From contig NZ_CCXR01000001.1 in assembly GCF_000821085.1 (NCBI RefSeq), positions 4,237,001-4,301,000 of the forward strand: DNA of 64,000 nt, read 5' to 3'. The notes beneath the pieces are model-generated. The model searched no databases, was not told the origin of the DNA, and saw only the letters and a list, made by a program, of their open reading frames with translations. Position numbers and translations under genes: made by a program. The stretch's first letter is position 1, and each line of letters starts with the position of its first letter. Shown here in pieces: positions 55,307 to 64,000 of the stretch. This stretch comes from Bacillus sp. B-jedd. Its GTDB lineage: Bacteria > Bacillota > Bacilli > Bacillales > Cytobacillaceae.

Positions 55307-56176
55307 CTATCCTCTATGTAAAGGTGGAAATGTTTTGACTGTTTCTGATATTCTCTTCCAAATTAAACATCTTTCTTTGATAGACGCGGAGATATCTAGT
55401 TCAAACTCTCCCTTAAACTTATACATGATATGCCCTAGCGGCCCCTTAACTTTTGCAAAAACAATTCTTTTATGTTTCTGGTTATGAATGACTTCATTTA
55501 TATGATTATCGATTTTAAACTCGTGTATATTTTTTTCCCTGATTATCTTTCCATCAGGAGAGATTGAATTATCCCATTCGCCATTCGGAAATAACTTAGG
55601 GAACCAAATCATCACATCATCATAATAGGGATGGGTTGTACCTCCCCTTTGATACCCTTTATAGCTATGGCCAAAAACATTTGCAACATCAGCACATGTT
55701 TTAAACGCTACATTATCCCGCAAATTAATTTCCCCTCTTTTTATATAAGTTTCAGGTGAAAACTCCTTCTCCACCTCCCAGGGAATAAAATTTGTCCCCA
55801 AATCTTTTATCCTCATATTTATGTATCTGACCACATCATCAATTTGTTCATGAACTGCCTTTAAACCCTTAGTTACATCTATCCTTTTTATTTCATGGTC
55901 AGTCATGCTAATAATGTCATTCTCTCTAATTAAGTCTTTCTGGACTTGAATCCCAGATTGGTGATAGCCTTCATCAATCTCAATATGCAAATTGAACTGG
56001 GGAAAAAACATATCTGTTAAGGCATACTTACCATTTTCCCTAACCACATATTGTTGAGTTATAAACTTGATATCTTCGTTATCCAACTTGTTCCATACCC
56101 TGGTAACCACATAGTTCTCATCATTTTTTTTATTCGTTTTAGCTATCTGAGACTTAACATATTTATACTTCAACAT
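55307..56176 (-). CDS. AbaSI/PvuRts1I-like modification-dependent restriction endonuclease
   Basis: A 289-residue protein. The N-terminal half looks like a Vsr/PD-(D/E)XK nuclease: TQQYVVRENGKYALTDMFF, then HIEIDEGYHQSG with the acidic pair and a basic RENDI. The C-terminal half (FGHSYKGYQRGG, VMIWFPKLFPNGEWDNSI, FAKVKGPLGHIMYKFKGEF) fits the SRA-like base-reading domain of the AbaSI/PvuRts1I family, which cut DNA with (glucosylated) hydroxymethylcytosine. No methylase or partner lies nearby, as expected for a solitary anti-phage enzyme. Family call from memory of the pattern. Confidence 0.65.
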   Translation of the reverse strand: MLKYKYVKSQIAKTNKKNDENYVVTRVWNKLDNEDIKFITQQYVVRENGKYALTDMFFPQFNLHIEIDEGYHQSGIQVQKDLIRENDIISMTDHEIKRIDVTKGLKAVHEQIDDVVRYINMRIKDLGTNFIPWEVEKEFSPETYIKRGEINLRDNVAFKTCADVANVFGHSYKGYQRGGTTHPYYDDVMIWFPKLFPNGEWDNSISPDGKIIREKNIHEFKIDNHINEVIHNQKHKRIVFAKVKGPLGHIMYKFKGEFELDISASIKERCLIWKRISETVKTFPPLHRG

Positions 56177-56355
56177 TCTAATCCCCCTTAAATACTATTA
56201 CTTTAGATCAATAGTTAAAATTAGACAACCAAACTCAGGTAGCAAGGAAAAGTTATTCCAGTCAAAAGCTTTTAAGAATATGTAATTATTCATTCATGCT
56301 CCGTTCATATTGGAGGCATATACTCAAGAAGTACCAAAGAAATGGAGGCATGAAA

Positions 56356-57390
56356 ATGAATATTGCATGGAAGGAAGTAAAGAAGAGCAAAGTAAAGTTT
56401 CTGATTTTAGGATCGATTATCTTTCTAGTCAGTTTTTTAACATTTATCATTTCTGGATTATCAAATGGGTTATCCCAAGATAATGCAGCTTTAATAAAAG
56501 ATCTGCCGAAGGGCCATTTTTATATGAATGCTGATGCGAAGGAAACCTATAATCTTTCAAAGATAGATGAAGAACTGAGGGAAAAGGTCTTGTCTACCTA
56601 TAAGGATGCAGCGGCTTTTTCCATTCAGATGGGGTTCGTGAACGATTCAGATGAAAAACAACATAGTGTAGCCTTTGTCACTTCAACTGATTCAAAGTTG
56701 TTCGCGAACGTCGGTAAAGGAGAAATTGTGCTGGATCGATCAATGGAGAATGAAGGAATAAAAATAGGCGATATTTTAACAAACAATCAGTTCAAGGGCG
56801 AATTTAAAGTAAAAGGTTTTGTTGACCAAAAGAAATATAGCCATGCACCCGTCGCTTATATCAATATGGAAAACTACAAAGAAATTTATCGTATGGATGA
56901 GATGCAATTGATTTTCATCCCGGGGGAAGACTCAGCCCCTACTTTTGCAGAATTACAGTCTTTCACAAATAAGGCATTCCTCAATACAATTCCCAGCTAC
57001 AGCGCTGAACAAATGTCGCTGAATATGATTATTTGGTTTTTAGTCGCTATTAGCGGAATGTTGTTTGCGATTTTCTTTTATATGATGAACGTTCAAAAAA
57101 TTGGATTATACGGTATCTTAAAGGCCATCGGTGTGAAAACTAGCGCCCTTTTCAGGATGATGTGGTCGCAAATGTTCTTGATTACTACAGTCGCCCTTAT
57201 ATTATCGATTGCGCTAAGCCAAGGCTTTAATATGATTGCACCTGAAGAAATGCCTTTTAGCCTCACCCTTGAAACAACAGTCCAATTATCAATTATTTTC
57301 TTCGTCATTGGTTTCATCGGGGCGACACTTTCAGGCCTGCAAATCAAAAAAGTTGAACCTCTGCAAGCCATCCAACAAGGAGAGATGTAA
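56356..57390 (+). CDS. ABC transporter permease, FtsX/MacB type
   Basis: A 344-residue permease with the four-helix FtsX layout: one helix near the N-terminus (FLILGSIIFLVSFLTFIISGL), a large extracytoplasmic domain (about 45-230), and three helices at the C-terminus. The final LQIKKVEPLQAIQQGEM is the classic coupling-helix end (KKVxPLxAI). I start at ATG 56356 with GGAGG 7 bases upstream. The ATPase gene begins 1 base after its stop. Likely exports or expels a small molecule or peptide. Confidence 0.88.
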   Translation: MNIAWKEVKKSKVKFLILGSIIFLVSFLTFIISGLSNGLSQDNAALIKDLPKGHFYMNADAKETYNLSKIDEELREKVLSTYKDAAAFSIQMGFVNDSDEKQHSVAFVTSTDSKLFANVGKGEIVLDRSMENEGIKIGDILTNNQFKGEFKVKGFVDQKKYSHAPVAYINMENYKEIYRMDEMQLIFIPGEDSAPTFAELQSFTNKAFLNTIPSYSAEQMSLNMIIWFLVAISGMLFAIFFYMMNVQKIGLYGILKAIGVKTSALFRMMWSQMFLITTVALILSIALSQGFNMIAPEEMPFSLTLETTVQLSIIFFVIGFIGATLSGLQIKKVEPLQAIQQGEM

Positions 57391-57391
57391 G

Positions 57392-58066
57392 ATGACAACC
57401 TTCACAATCAATGAAGTGAAAAAATCGTTTGTAAACGGTGAGATAGAGGAGGAAGTATTAAAAGGGATTAATCTTTCTCTCAAACAAGGTGAAATCACTG
57501 CCTTAGTCGGTGCTTCCGGTTCAGGCAAAAGCACGATCCTGACCATTGCGGCGGGGCTTCAAAGGGCATCTGACGGGCAAGTATTACTTGATGGGGAAAA
57601 CATGACAGAAATGAACCAAGAGGAAATCCGAAAAATACGAGCAAGCCAGTTTGGATTTGTCTTCCAATCCTCTCACCTCGTTCCTTTTCTCACTGTAGAG
57701 GAACAGTTATTGCTGATGCTGGACGTCGCAGAAACAAAAATGGATAAACGCAAACAAAAAGAGGAAGTGAAAAAGATTCTTCAGCTGGTTGAAATGGATC
57801 ACCGAAAGGATGCTTACCCCGCTTCTCTTTCGGGTGGAGAAAAGCAGCGGGTCGCTATTGCCCGGGCCATCATTCACAAACCAAAAATGCTCTTCGCGGA
57901 CGAGCCAACAGCAAGCCTGGATTCAAAAAGATCAAGGGATGTAATGAAGCTTATCAGGGACTTAACCAAAACATTAGACATTACAACTTTGATGGTAACC
58001 CATGATGAAGACATGCTTTCCTATGCGGATCATATCATTACAATGAAAGATGGACTAATTGTGTAA
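57392..58066 (+). CDS. ABC transporter ATP-binding protein, MacB/LolD type
   Basis: A 224-residue ATPase. Walker A is GASGSGKST, the Q loop FVFQSSHLVPFLT, signature SLSGGEKQRVAIARA, Walker B MLFADEPTASLD and H loop MVTHDEDML. It starts at ATG 57392 behind AAGGAGAG at the end of the permease gene. Length and motifs fit the MacB/LolD class that works with FtsX-type permeases. Confidence 0.92.
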   Translation: MTTFTINEVKKSFVNGEIEEEVLKGINLSLKQGEITALVGASGSGKSTILTIAAGLQRASDGQVLLDGENMTEMNQEEIRKIRASQFGFVFQSSHLVPFLTVEEQLLLMLDVAETKMDKRKQKEEVKKILQLVEMDHRKDAYPASLSGGEKQRVAIARAIIHKPKMLFADEPTASLDSKRSRDVMKLIRDLTKTLDITTLMVTHDEDMLSYADHIITMKDGLIV

Positions 58067-58096
58067 AAGAGCTTTTAATCAAAGCTCTTTTTCTTT
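58066..58096 (+). terminator. Terminator of the MacB-like operon
   Basis: AAGAGCTTT / AAAGCTCTT stem followed by TTTCTTT. Confidence 0.85.
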
Positions 58097-58121
58097 GGGT
58101 GTAGAGAATTTTTCCTTGCTA

Positions 58122-58295
58122 TTAATTTTTTTGTATAATTTGATTAACAGTATTAGTGCGTCCAGAAGGCCAACTTTTTGAGGCGGTATCATTTTTATAG
58201 ATAATATACTGAGATTTTTCCTTATTCCCCGTTCCCATTTTTAATGGAGTCGCTGGACTTTCCGTCTTGTCAGGTTTATTCTTAGCATTTACCAT
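58122..58295 (-). CDS. Possible 57-residue protein after the I9 gene
   Basis: An open frame on the minus strand starting 12 bases after the stop of the I9-domain gene. The product begins MVNAKNKPDKTESPATP and continues GNKEKSQYIIYKND and SWPSGRTNTVNQII, a hydrophilic, protein-like composition. No ribosome site is evident, so translation would have to be coupled to the upstream gene. It may be real or accidental; no family is recognised. Confidence 0.3.
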   Translation of the reverse strand: MVNAKNKPDKTESPATPLKMGTGNKEKSQYIIYKNDTASKSWPSGRTNTVNQIIQKN

Positions 58296-58307
58296 CAGGT
58301 TGTTTAG

Positions 58308-58679
58308 TTAAAACTGTACAAAGGGCAGGTCGAGTTTATATTCTTTATTTGCATAAATTGCTGCTATTTCAGATGATTTTATTAATTCCGTAATTACATT
58401 GCCCGGAAGGCTTAAGGAAACCCCATTAAAAACCGTCTTATACGTATGGTTAATCTTAAAGGCTACACCAACATCCCCCAACAATTTTTGAATATCATTT
58501 TGGAACCGGAGATGACTTGCCTCCACTTCTTGCTTCGCCTCCTCGAGTGAAAGTGGATTGCCACAGGATTTTGCTATGGCAACCGCGGCATGGGCTGGCT
58601 GAGTTTTGAAATGAATAATAATTGTAATCATTTGATCCGTTTTCATATTAATTGCTGGATCAATATAAATTGTAGACAT
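58308..58679 (-). CDS. Stand-alone protease-inhibitor I9 (subtilisin propeptide) protein
   Basis: A 123-residue protein consisting of an I9 propeptide-like domain and nothing else. The segment HLRFQNDIQKLLGDVGVAFK, then INHTYKTVFNGVSLSLPGNV and IAAIYANKEYKLD, parallels the propeptide of the large protease at the end of the window (EHEKFKKDIQSIL, SYNTVYNGVTVKLPANQV, VVKAVYKNETYKVD). There is no signal peptide. ATG 58679 follows AGGAGGG. It could inhibit or help fold a subtilase, inside the cell unless exported otherwise. It is divergent from the XRE-TPR regulator. Confidence 0.8.
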   Translation of the reverse strand: MSTIYIDPAINMKTDQMITIIIHFKTQPAHAAVAIAKSCGNPLSLEEAKQEVEASHLRFQNDIQKLLGDVGVAFKINHTYKTVFNGVSLSLPGNVITELIKSSEIAAIYANKEYKLDLPFVQF

Positions 58680-58828
58680 ATTGTCTCTCCCTCCTAATAC
58701 AGTTGATAAATATTTCACAAATTTTAGAAAATCAGGAAATGTTATTTGAATTTTCGTATAATAATCAAATAATAAAAGTTTTATTGCTTAAGTTTTTCGC
58801 CAATCTCAAGTAGGAAGGTAGGATCTAA

Positions 58829-60055
58829 ATGAATGAAGGCAAGGTAATAAAGTTTTACCGTGAAAAGGCAAACCTAACTCAAGAACAATTGAGTAAAGGG
58901 ATTTGCTCCGTCACCCATATAAGTAAAATCGAACGGGGATTAACAGAATACTCCTCAGAAATAACCGACCTTTTAGCACAACGTCTTGGAGTAGATATCC
59001 AATCAGAATTAAAGCACCTTAATGAAATTGAAGCTCAGATTCATTTGTTGGAAAATGCTTTAATTAAACAAAAGTATGATGAAGTAGAAACCATTATTCA
59101 AAAGCTTCTTAATTTCCCTATTCTAGTTGTATCGGAATTTCAAATTCGCTTTGAGCTTTTACTCGCAAGATATTATTGTTCCCAAGGACACCCTCGAAAA
59201 GCCACAAAAATTCTTTCCGCTATCCAAAAGGATACATCCAAATTATCATTATATGAAAGTTACTTACTGAATCATGTCTTAGGATACTATTACATAACTG
59301 AAAAGAAATATATCAATGCTATTGATGTATTAAAATCAATTAATCCTATGCAATATAGAAATCATGAATTTTACTACATTTTGGCATATTCTTATCATTC
59401 AATAGATTCAAAAGTATTGGCTTACTATTATGCCGAAAAGGCATTAACATATTTTAAAGAAACAAATAACTTTAATAGAATTATTGATACAGAAACTTTA
59501 ATGATTGTGCAAATCGGTGATAATGAGTATTTAAACTTTCAGGAAACAGCGGCACAATACCAGACACTTCTTCAAACGTGTGATATATGTAATTTTATCG
59601 ATAAAAAATCAAAACTTTTATATAACTTTGCCTATAACCGGTACCTTCGCAAAGAATATATGGAAGCGAGCGCATTATATAAAGAAGCAATGCAGATTTG
59701 TGAGAAGAATTCCCCGCTTTATTTCTGGTCATATGAAGGGTTTATCCGGTCCTCCTATGAAGGAGACTTGTTGGAAAAGGAGAGGCTGTTAGAACTAGTG
59801 GCTGACGGAATGTCATTGCTTGCCAATAACCCAACAGATCGGCTAAGCCAAATATTGTTTACAATGTTAAACTATGAACTTACCCACCATAATGAACTGT
59901 ATACATTTATAGACGAAATCGCCTTGCCATATTTCAAAGAAAATGAACTATTTTGGTTCGTTCAGCAGTATGAAAAAAGGCTCTTTGTCCACTATTCAGA
60001 ATCAAACCAAGCGGAAAAGGCACTTGCTGTAGCAGCTGCTATATTAAAAGTTTAA
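58829..60055 (+). CDS. XRE-TPR regulator, RRNPP (NprR/PlcR)-like
   Basis: A 408-residue cytoplasmic regulator. Residues 1-60 are an XRE helix-turn-helix (GKVIKFYREKANLTQEQLSKG, THISKIERGLTEYS). The rest is an array of TPR-like helical repeats (about 65-400), the peptide-binding scaffold of Rgg/NprR/PlcR/PrgX regulators. GTAGGAAGG precedes the ATG. Many relatives are controlled by a secreted peptide encoded just downstream; no credible peptide gene is seen here. Its neighbours, a propeptide protein and a protease, suggest control of extracellular proteolysis. Confidence 0.82.
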   Translation: MNEGKVIKFYREKANLTQEQLSKGICSVTHISKIERGLTEYSSEITDLLAQRLGVDIQSELKHLNEIEAQIHLLENALIKQKYDEVETIIQKLLNFPILVVSEFQIRFELLLARYYCSQGHPRKATKILSAIQKDTSKLSLYESYLLNHVLGYYYITEKKYINAIDVLKSINPMQYRNHEFYYILAYSYHSIDSKVLAYYYAEKALTYFKETNNFNRIIDTETLMIVQIGDNEYLNFQETAAQYQTLLQTCDICNFIDKKSKLLYNFAYNRYLRKEYMEASALYKEAMQICEKNSPLYFWSYEGFIRSSYEGDLLEKERLLELVADGMSLLANNPTDRLSQILFTMLNYELTHHNELYTFIDEIALPYFKENELFWFVQQYEKRLFVHYSESNQAEKALAVAAAILKV

Positions 60056-60151
60056 CTAACCAATTTACAAAAAGCAGAGAGAGTTCATCAGCCATTATCA
60101 TAAGTTGATAAGTAGATATTGTAAATTGGGGTAATTTTGCAATGGATAGAA

Positions 60152-60200
60152 AAAGAAAACACTTGAACTGAATGTACAAAGATTCAAGTGTTTTCTTTTC
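60152..60200. terminator. Bidirectional terminator
   Basis: A 13-bp stem GAAAACACTTGAA / TTCAAGTGTTTTC flanked by A and T runs, between the convergent regulator and protease genes. Confidence 0.9.
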
Positions 60201-60209
60201 AGTGATTAA

Positions 60210-63200
60210 TTATGAACCGATCCCTAGCTCGGCCAGGATCATTTCTAATGTTTTTCCATCAGCATTCTTCTTTGGCTCAGGAGCATTTTCAACATCCTGG
60301 TTTTGTTTCAGATAATTTTTCTGAACAAATGCCATATCCTTTTCATCAACCACCCCATCAAAGTTTATATCTGCTGCCCGATCAGCCGTTTTCCATACCT
60401 TTTGTACGGCGAGTGCATCCAAGACATCAATGGCTCCATCCTGGTTCACATCACCTGCTGTCAGCAAGGTCATATAAAGATTAAAATTAATTGCATTGGC
60501 TTTTCCGTCCTTGATAATCGCTCCCGGTGCTTCCACTTTTGTTAAGAAGTGTCCCGGGGCCTTCATTTCCAAAATGTAAGGCTCCTGGGAAACCGGCAGT
60601 TTTTTACTGTTGAATTTACCATATGGGTCAATTGAAGATGTTGCGTCATACACTTGGCCATTTGAATCCATCAGTTTAACTGACCCACCGACCTTGGTCC
60701 AGTCCTTTTTGCTAAGGTATCCGTCCCACTCAGGGTCACCAATGAAGAATCCCTCTGGGCCGATTGTACCTTCTACCACTGAAAATTGCGGGTTAATTTT
60801 AAATGTATATGGGGCATTGAATACCCGAATCATTTTATTATCTCCATCCGTTACAGCAACAGTCGGGTTAATGGTCCCCTGGGTGAAAAATAGGTCATCC
60901 GACACTTTGATTGTGACTTCAGCAACTGCCTGTTGATCGAATTCATCGCTCGGCTGATGGAATTCGACTGTTACATGATCACCCTTCAGATCGATTTTTG
61001 CCTTGTCAACAAAGGCATCCGCCAGCTTAGCATCTACAACCTCCAGATTTTTAAATCCAAAGGAGTCGTTAAAGTTCCAGTCAGCTTTGGCAATATCCTG
61101 TACATTATCGAGCATAATCGTGGCTTTTATGGTGCCGCCTGTATTCACTTCTGTTGTGTCGCTTGTCGGATACGTAACCGGTGTTCCCTCTTTGACAAAG
61201 TAATAATCCTTATTTATTTTGTTACCGGCGGTATTATAGCCATCCATTCGGAAATATAAAACCTTTTCAGATTCTTTCATGGCCACTTCCTCCACAAACC
61301 TGCCATCCTTATCCATATAAATTGGCGTGGACGGGAATCCTCCCCATGGCCCCCAATAATACACCATATAATTCGAGGATTGATCGTAATTTAAACCGTA
61401 TTTCTTCACCTCATCGACAATCGGGTCAGTAATTCGTATTTCAAATGGGTAGGTTGCCTGCCCCGGCTTATATTCAATAAACGGCGAGGCTCCATCTAAT
61501 GAACTATCAAAATTCGGTTGATTGAGATAAATCCACAAATGTCTAGTTTCATAAAATGTCTTTCCGCTTTGGCCTGTTCCAATGAATTTAATTTTATAGT
61601 GTCCTTCTTGTGCAAAACTGTATCTTGAGGATATTGGCTTTTCGGGATCGCCGGTAAATTTATAGTAAAGCCCGTTGAAGAACGTCAAACCATAAGTAAC
61701 ACTATCATAAGCGCCATTCAGGTTAGCCGTACCAATCAGTCCCAGGTCATTGCCCTTCTCATCCTGCAGGATCACATCCAATTTTTCCATTGGCGCTTTA
61801 ATATTTAACTGGGAGTAGACATACGGCTCCCTGAAATAATCCAATGGTTCCTCGTTTAAATAACCTGGAGAAAATACAGGGTTATCTATCTCAATTTTAT
61901 TAAACCCTTCTTCCAATAAGCGGAAGCTAAACGGTAGCCTGTATTGCTCAGCGGAATTCTCTGTGTTAGTAAACGTTATATAGCCAGTATAGTAGCCTTC
62001 TTTCGCCTTTTTATGAGACAGCAGCTTGGCGGTTATAGTTTTCTCTTCATTGCCATTGATCGTAATTTTATTGGCAAGGTTGATCTTCATTCCGTTTTGC
62101 TTCAAGCTGTTGGAACCTTTTCCTTCTGTAATGTCGACGGAAAACATCTTTTTCATTTTTTCATTGTTTTTTACTTTAATAGATTTCGTGATTTGTAGGT
62201 TTGTATCTACCAATTCATGATTAAAACTGAGCCCGCCGGTTAAGGATTTCACCTCGACCAGATTTTCCGCACCCGGAATTAGCGTTTTGTCGAGTACTTG
62301 GAAGCTTGCTCCATGATGGACAGCTTTATACGGATTAACGATTCCGGCACCCGCCTCAAATATACTGTAGTTCCCGTTCAGCGGATTTGCTGTATTCATC
62401 AAGACCGTTTTAATATCTTCCGGCTCTAATTTCGGATTAGCCTGGAGCATTAAGGCCGCGACTCCTGCTGTAAAAGGCGTCGCCATTGATGTTCCAGAAA
62501 AGCGGGAATAAGCAAATTGATAGTTTCCTTGATCCTTTGGGTTAGCGATATAGTATGGAACCGTCGAAAGGACACTGACACCAGGAGCAACCACTTCCGG
62601 TTTCATCCCGTATGTTTGTCTGACCGGCCCCCGTGAACTGAAATCGGCAAGATGGTCGCCTTCAGTTTGGCTGACTCCGTAGCCCGAGAAAGTAAAGCCT
62701 GTCTGCCCAGCCTGAAGTTGTGCTTTAATCTTTTCCCCGGCATCCTTCGCCACAGAGAAGGTTGGTATATATAGAGTCGATTCACCAAGATTGGCATTAA
62801 TCTGTCCTTCTACATTGTTAGAAAGAAGTACTGCGGCTGTTCCTTTTTGTTTGGCAAGGGCAACCTTATCATGCAGGGCAATCTCTCCGCGGGCGATCAG
62901 TACTGCTTTCCCCTGCACCTCTTTCCCGTTATAGTCGGCATTTGCTCCAATCCCGACATCAACTACCTGAAGGGACCTTCCCTCCAGTTCTTTTAATTTG
63001 TCCAAATAATGGCGGGCCATGCTGACCAGCTTAATATCGGATACACTTCCGATTTGGCCTTTAAAAGTAGACACTGTCATCGGGACATCGCTTGCTCCAA
63101 TCGTTAAGGCAAGCGCGGCTGCCCCAGGGGAACCAAGCGTATATTCACCCGGGCCGGCATTCCCCGCGGCAACTACCGCAGTTACCCCGCTTAAGACAGC

Positions 63201-64000
63201 ATTATTAACAACCGTACTAGTTGGATAGTAGGGATCATTTATGCCTGAACCTAATGATAGATTGATAATATCCATCCCATCTTCAACCGCTTTTTCCACT
63301 GCGGCGATGATATTGTTGGCCGTTCCAGTTCCATAAGGGCCAAGGACACGATAAGCATATAAATCGACCTCAGGGGCGACACCTTCAACAGAAATATCTT
63401 TATTTGTTCCCTGGCCGGCAATCGTTCCAGAGACATGCGTTCCATGTGAAGTGTAATAAGCTGAGCCATTGTTAACCTCTGGATACTTCGTCTTTTTCCA
63501 ATCCTCATATGTCGTCTCCATCGGGTCATTATCCTTGTCAACGAAATCGTACCCGCCCTTATAAACCTTTTGTAAGTCAGGGTGGTTGTAATCAATTCCT
63601 GTATCAATTACCCCAACTTTGACCCCTTTTCCTGTCAGTCCCTCTTCACGGAGCTTATCTACCTTTAAATGAGACAAACTTTCCACTGACGTGCCAGGGG
63701 TGGAACTTTCTTTATCTCCGTCCCCTGCAGGAACAATTGGATCAACCTTGTACGTTTCATTTTTATAAACGGCTTTGACAACATCAGATTTTAATAGATT
63801 TACCACTTGATTGGCCGGCAATTTCACTGTGACCCCATTGTAAACCGTATTATAGCTGGAAGTAATCGTGTGATTGGCCTGTTTACCTTTGATATTGCCG
63901 GACGAAAGAATTGATTGAATATCCTTTTTAAATTTTTCATGTTCCCTGGCTACCCGCTCATCCGCTTTCTCTTTCGATAGCTTCTTCCCTTTTACTTCCG
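60210..64000 (-). CDS. Vpr-like S8 protease with PA, cohesin-like and dockerin domains (5' truncated)
   Basis: The frame stays open to the window edge, so the N-terminus is missing. Reading order: I9 propeptide end; subtilase core with Asp in VGVIDTGIDYNHPDL, His in TSHGTHVSGTIAG and Ser in FSGTSMATPFTAGVA; a PA insert (about 63000-62700); Fn3-like modules; a cohesin-like domain (VNTGGTIKATIMLDNVQ, about 61130-60790); a carboxypeptidase-regulatory-like domain; and a C-terminal type I dockerin with Ca loops GDVNQDGAIDVLDAL and ADINFDGVVDEKDMA. No LPxTG or S-layer domain is seen. A secreted multi-domain protease is clear; docking to a partner is inference. Confidence 0.92.
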   Translation of the reverse strand, partial: EVKGKKLSKEKADERVAREHEKFKKDIQSILSSGNIKGKQANHTITSSYNTVYNGVTVKLPANQVVNLLKSDVVKAVYKNETYKVDPIVPAGDGDKESSTPGTSVESLSHLKVDKLREEGLTGKGVKVGVIDTGIDYNHPDLQKVYKGGYDFVDKDNDPMETTYEDWKKTKYPEVNNGSAYYTSHGTHVSGTIAGQGTNKDISVEGVAPEVDLYAYRVLGPYGTGTANNIIAAVEKAVEDGMDIINLSLGSGINDPYYPTSTVVNNAVLSGVTAVVAAGNAGPGEYTLGSPGAAALALTIGASDVPMTVSTFKGQIGSVSDIKLVSMARHYLDKLKELEGRSLQVVDVGIGANADYNGKEVQGKAVLIARGEIALHDKVALAKQKGTAAVLLSNNVEGQINANLGESTLYIPTFSVAKDAGEKIKAQLQAGQTGFTFSGYGVSQTEGDHLADFSSRGPVRQTYGMKPEVVAPGVSVLSTVPYYIANPKDQGNYQFAYSRFSGTSMATPFTAGVAALMLQANPKLEPEDIKTVLMNTANPLNGNYSIFEAGAGIVNPYKAVHHGASFQVLDKTLIPGAENLVEVKSLTGGLSFNHELVDTNLQITKSIKVKNNEKMKKMFSVDITEGKGSNSLKQNGMKINLANKITINGNEEKTITAKLLSHKKAKEGYYTGYITFTNTENSAEQYRLPFSFRLLEEGFNKIEIDNPVFSPGYLNEEPLDYFREPYVYSQLNIKAPMEKLDVILQDEKGNDLGLIGTANLNGAYDSVTYGLTFFNGLYYKFTGDPEKPISSRYSFAQEGHYKIKFIGTGQSGKTFYETRHLWIYLNQPNFDSSLDGASPFIEYKPGQATYPFEIRITDPIVDEVKKYGLNYDQSSNYMVYYWGPWGGFPSTPIYMDKDGRFVEEVAMKESEKVLYFRMDGYNTAGNKINKDYYFVKEGTPVTYPTSDTTEVNTGGTIKATIMLDNVQDIAKADWNFNDSFGFKNLEVVDAKLADAFVDKAKIDLKGDHVTVEFHQPSDEFDQQAVAEVTIKVSDDLFFTQGTINPTVAVTDGDNKMIRVFNAPYTFKINPQFSVVEGTIGPEGFFIGDPEWDGYLSKKDWTKVGGSVKLMDSNGQVYDATSSIDPYGKFNSKKLPVSQEPYILEMKAPGHFLTKVEAPGAIIKDGKANAINFNLYMTLLTAGDVNQDGAIDVLDALAVQKVWKTADRAADINFDGVVDEKDMAFVQKNYLKQNQDVENAPEPKKNADGKTLEMILAELGIGS

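Noticed and set aside
60142-60171. 8-codon ORF after the XRE-TPR gene, considered as a signalling peptide
   Set aside because: Product MDRKRKHLN has no secretion signal and its codons are half of a terminator stem.

Overview
The window reads as chromosome of an aerobic, spore-forming Bacillaceae (Bacillus / Mesobacillus / Neobacillus-like). The grounds are moderately low GC, strong AGGAGG ribosome sites with GTG and TTG starts, stem plus T-run terminators, and orthologues of GltC, AhpC/AhpF, YkhA, YxjI, Hmp and LytTR regulators. I assign no species. No rRNA, tRNA, prophage or CRISPR array is visible. Both ends are cut inside ordinary chromosome; the last gene, a giant subtilase, runs off the right edge at its 5' end.

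Layout. 0-9.9 kb: methyltransferase, YtoQ, a secreted subtilisin-like protease, an acyl-CoA thioesterase pair, a LysR regulator, two tiny basic proteins, an L,D-transpeptidase, and gltC divergent from NADP-type gdhA. 9.9-13.1 kb: a tandem array of 104-bp palindromic units, then a PerR-boxed ahpC-ahpF operon. 13.3-17.3 kb: secreted unknown, GNAT, mqo, and an orphan WXG100-type pair. 17.3-21.2 kb: a sulfur or selenium island. A deleted IS200/IS605-like element abuts a YeeE/YedE transporter, followed by a TusA-family gene with an in-frame TGA exactly at its active-site Cys, and a CyuA-type cysteine desulfidase. 21.5-31.9 kb: thioredoxin-like, TldD, PmbA, two ABC exporter half-transporters, a lipoprotein and an AgrC/AgrA-like two-component pair, bracketed by two copies of a strongly structured repeat. 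31.9-39.3 kb: nitroreductase, LytTR-DUF3021 pair, MFS, GntR, EAL phosphodiesterase, class I aldolase. 39.4-46 kb: a sulfatase locus (formylglycine-generating enzyme, MHS transporter, sulfatase, ROK regulator, two short CHR transporters) with a cre-like site and palindromic operators. 46.4-58.1 kb: small membrane proteins, DMT transporter, DrrAB-like ABC pair, a CarH/LitR-type B12 photoreceptor regulator with 11-bp direct-repeat operators, YxjI, flavohaemoprotein, an AbaSI/PvuRts1I-like restriction enzyme, and a MacB-like ABC pair. 58.1-64 kb: a stand-alone I9 propeptide protein, a divergent XRE-TPR (RRNPP-like) regulator, and a Vpr-like protease carrying both a cohesin-like domain and a dockerin.

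The strongest novel candidate is the TusA-like gene at 19556-19801. It reads through a single TGA in the CPxP position (giving UPYP) and has a small hairpin at the distance expected of a bacterial SECIS element, immediately after a YeeE/YedE transporter. This suggests a selenoprotein that ordinary gene calling would miss or call a pseudogene. Secondary candidates are the TldD/PmbA-ABC-AgrCA cassette, the protease / I9 / RRNPP locus, and the B12-dependent light switch.
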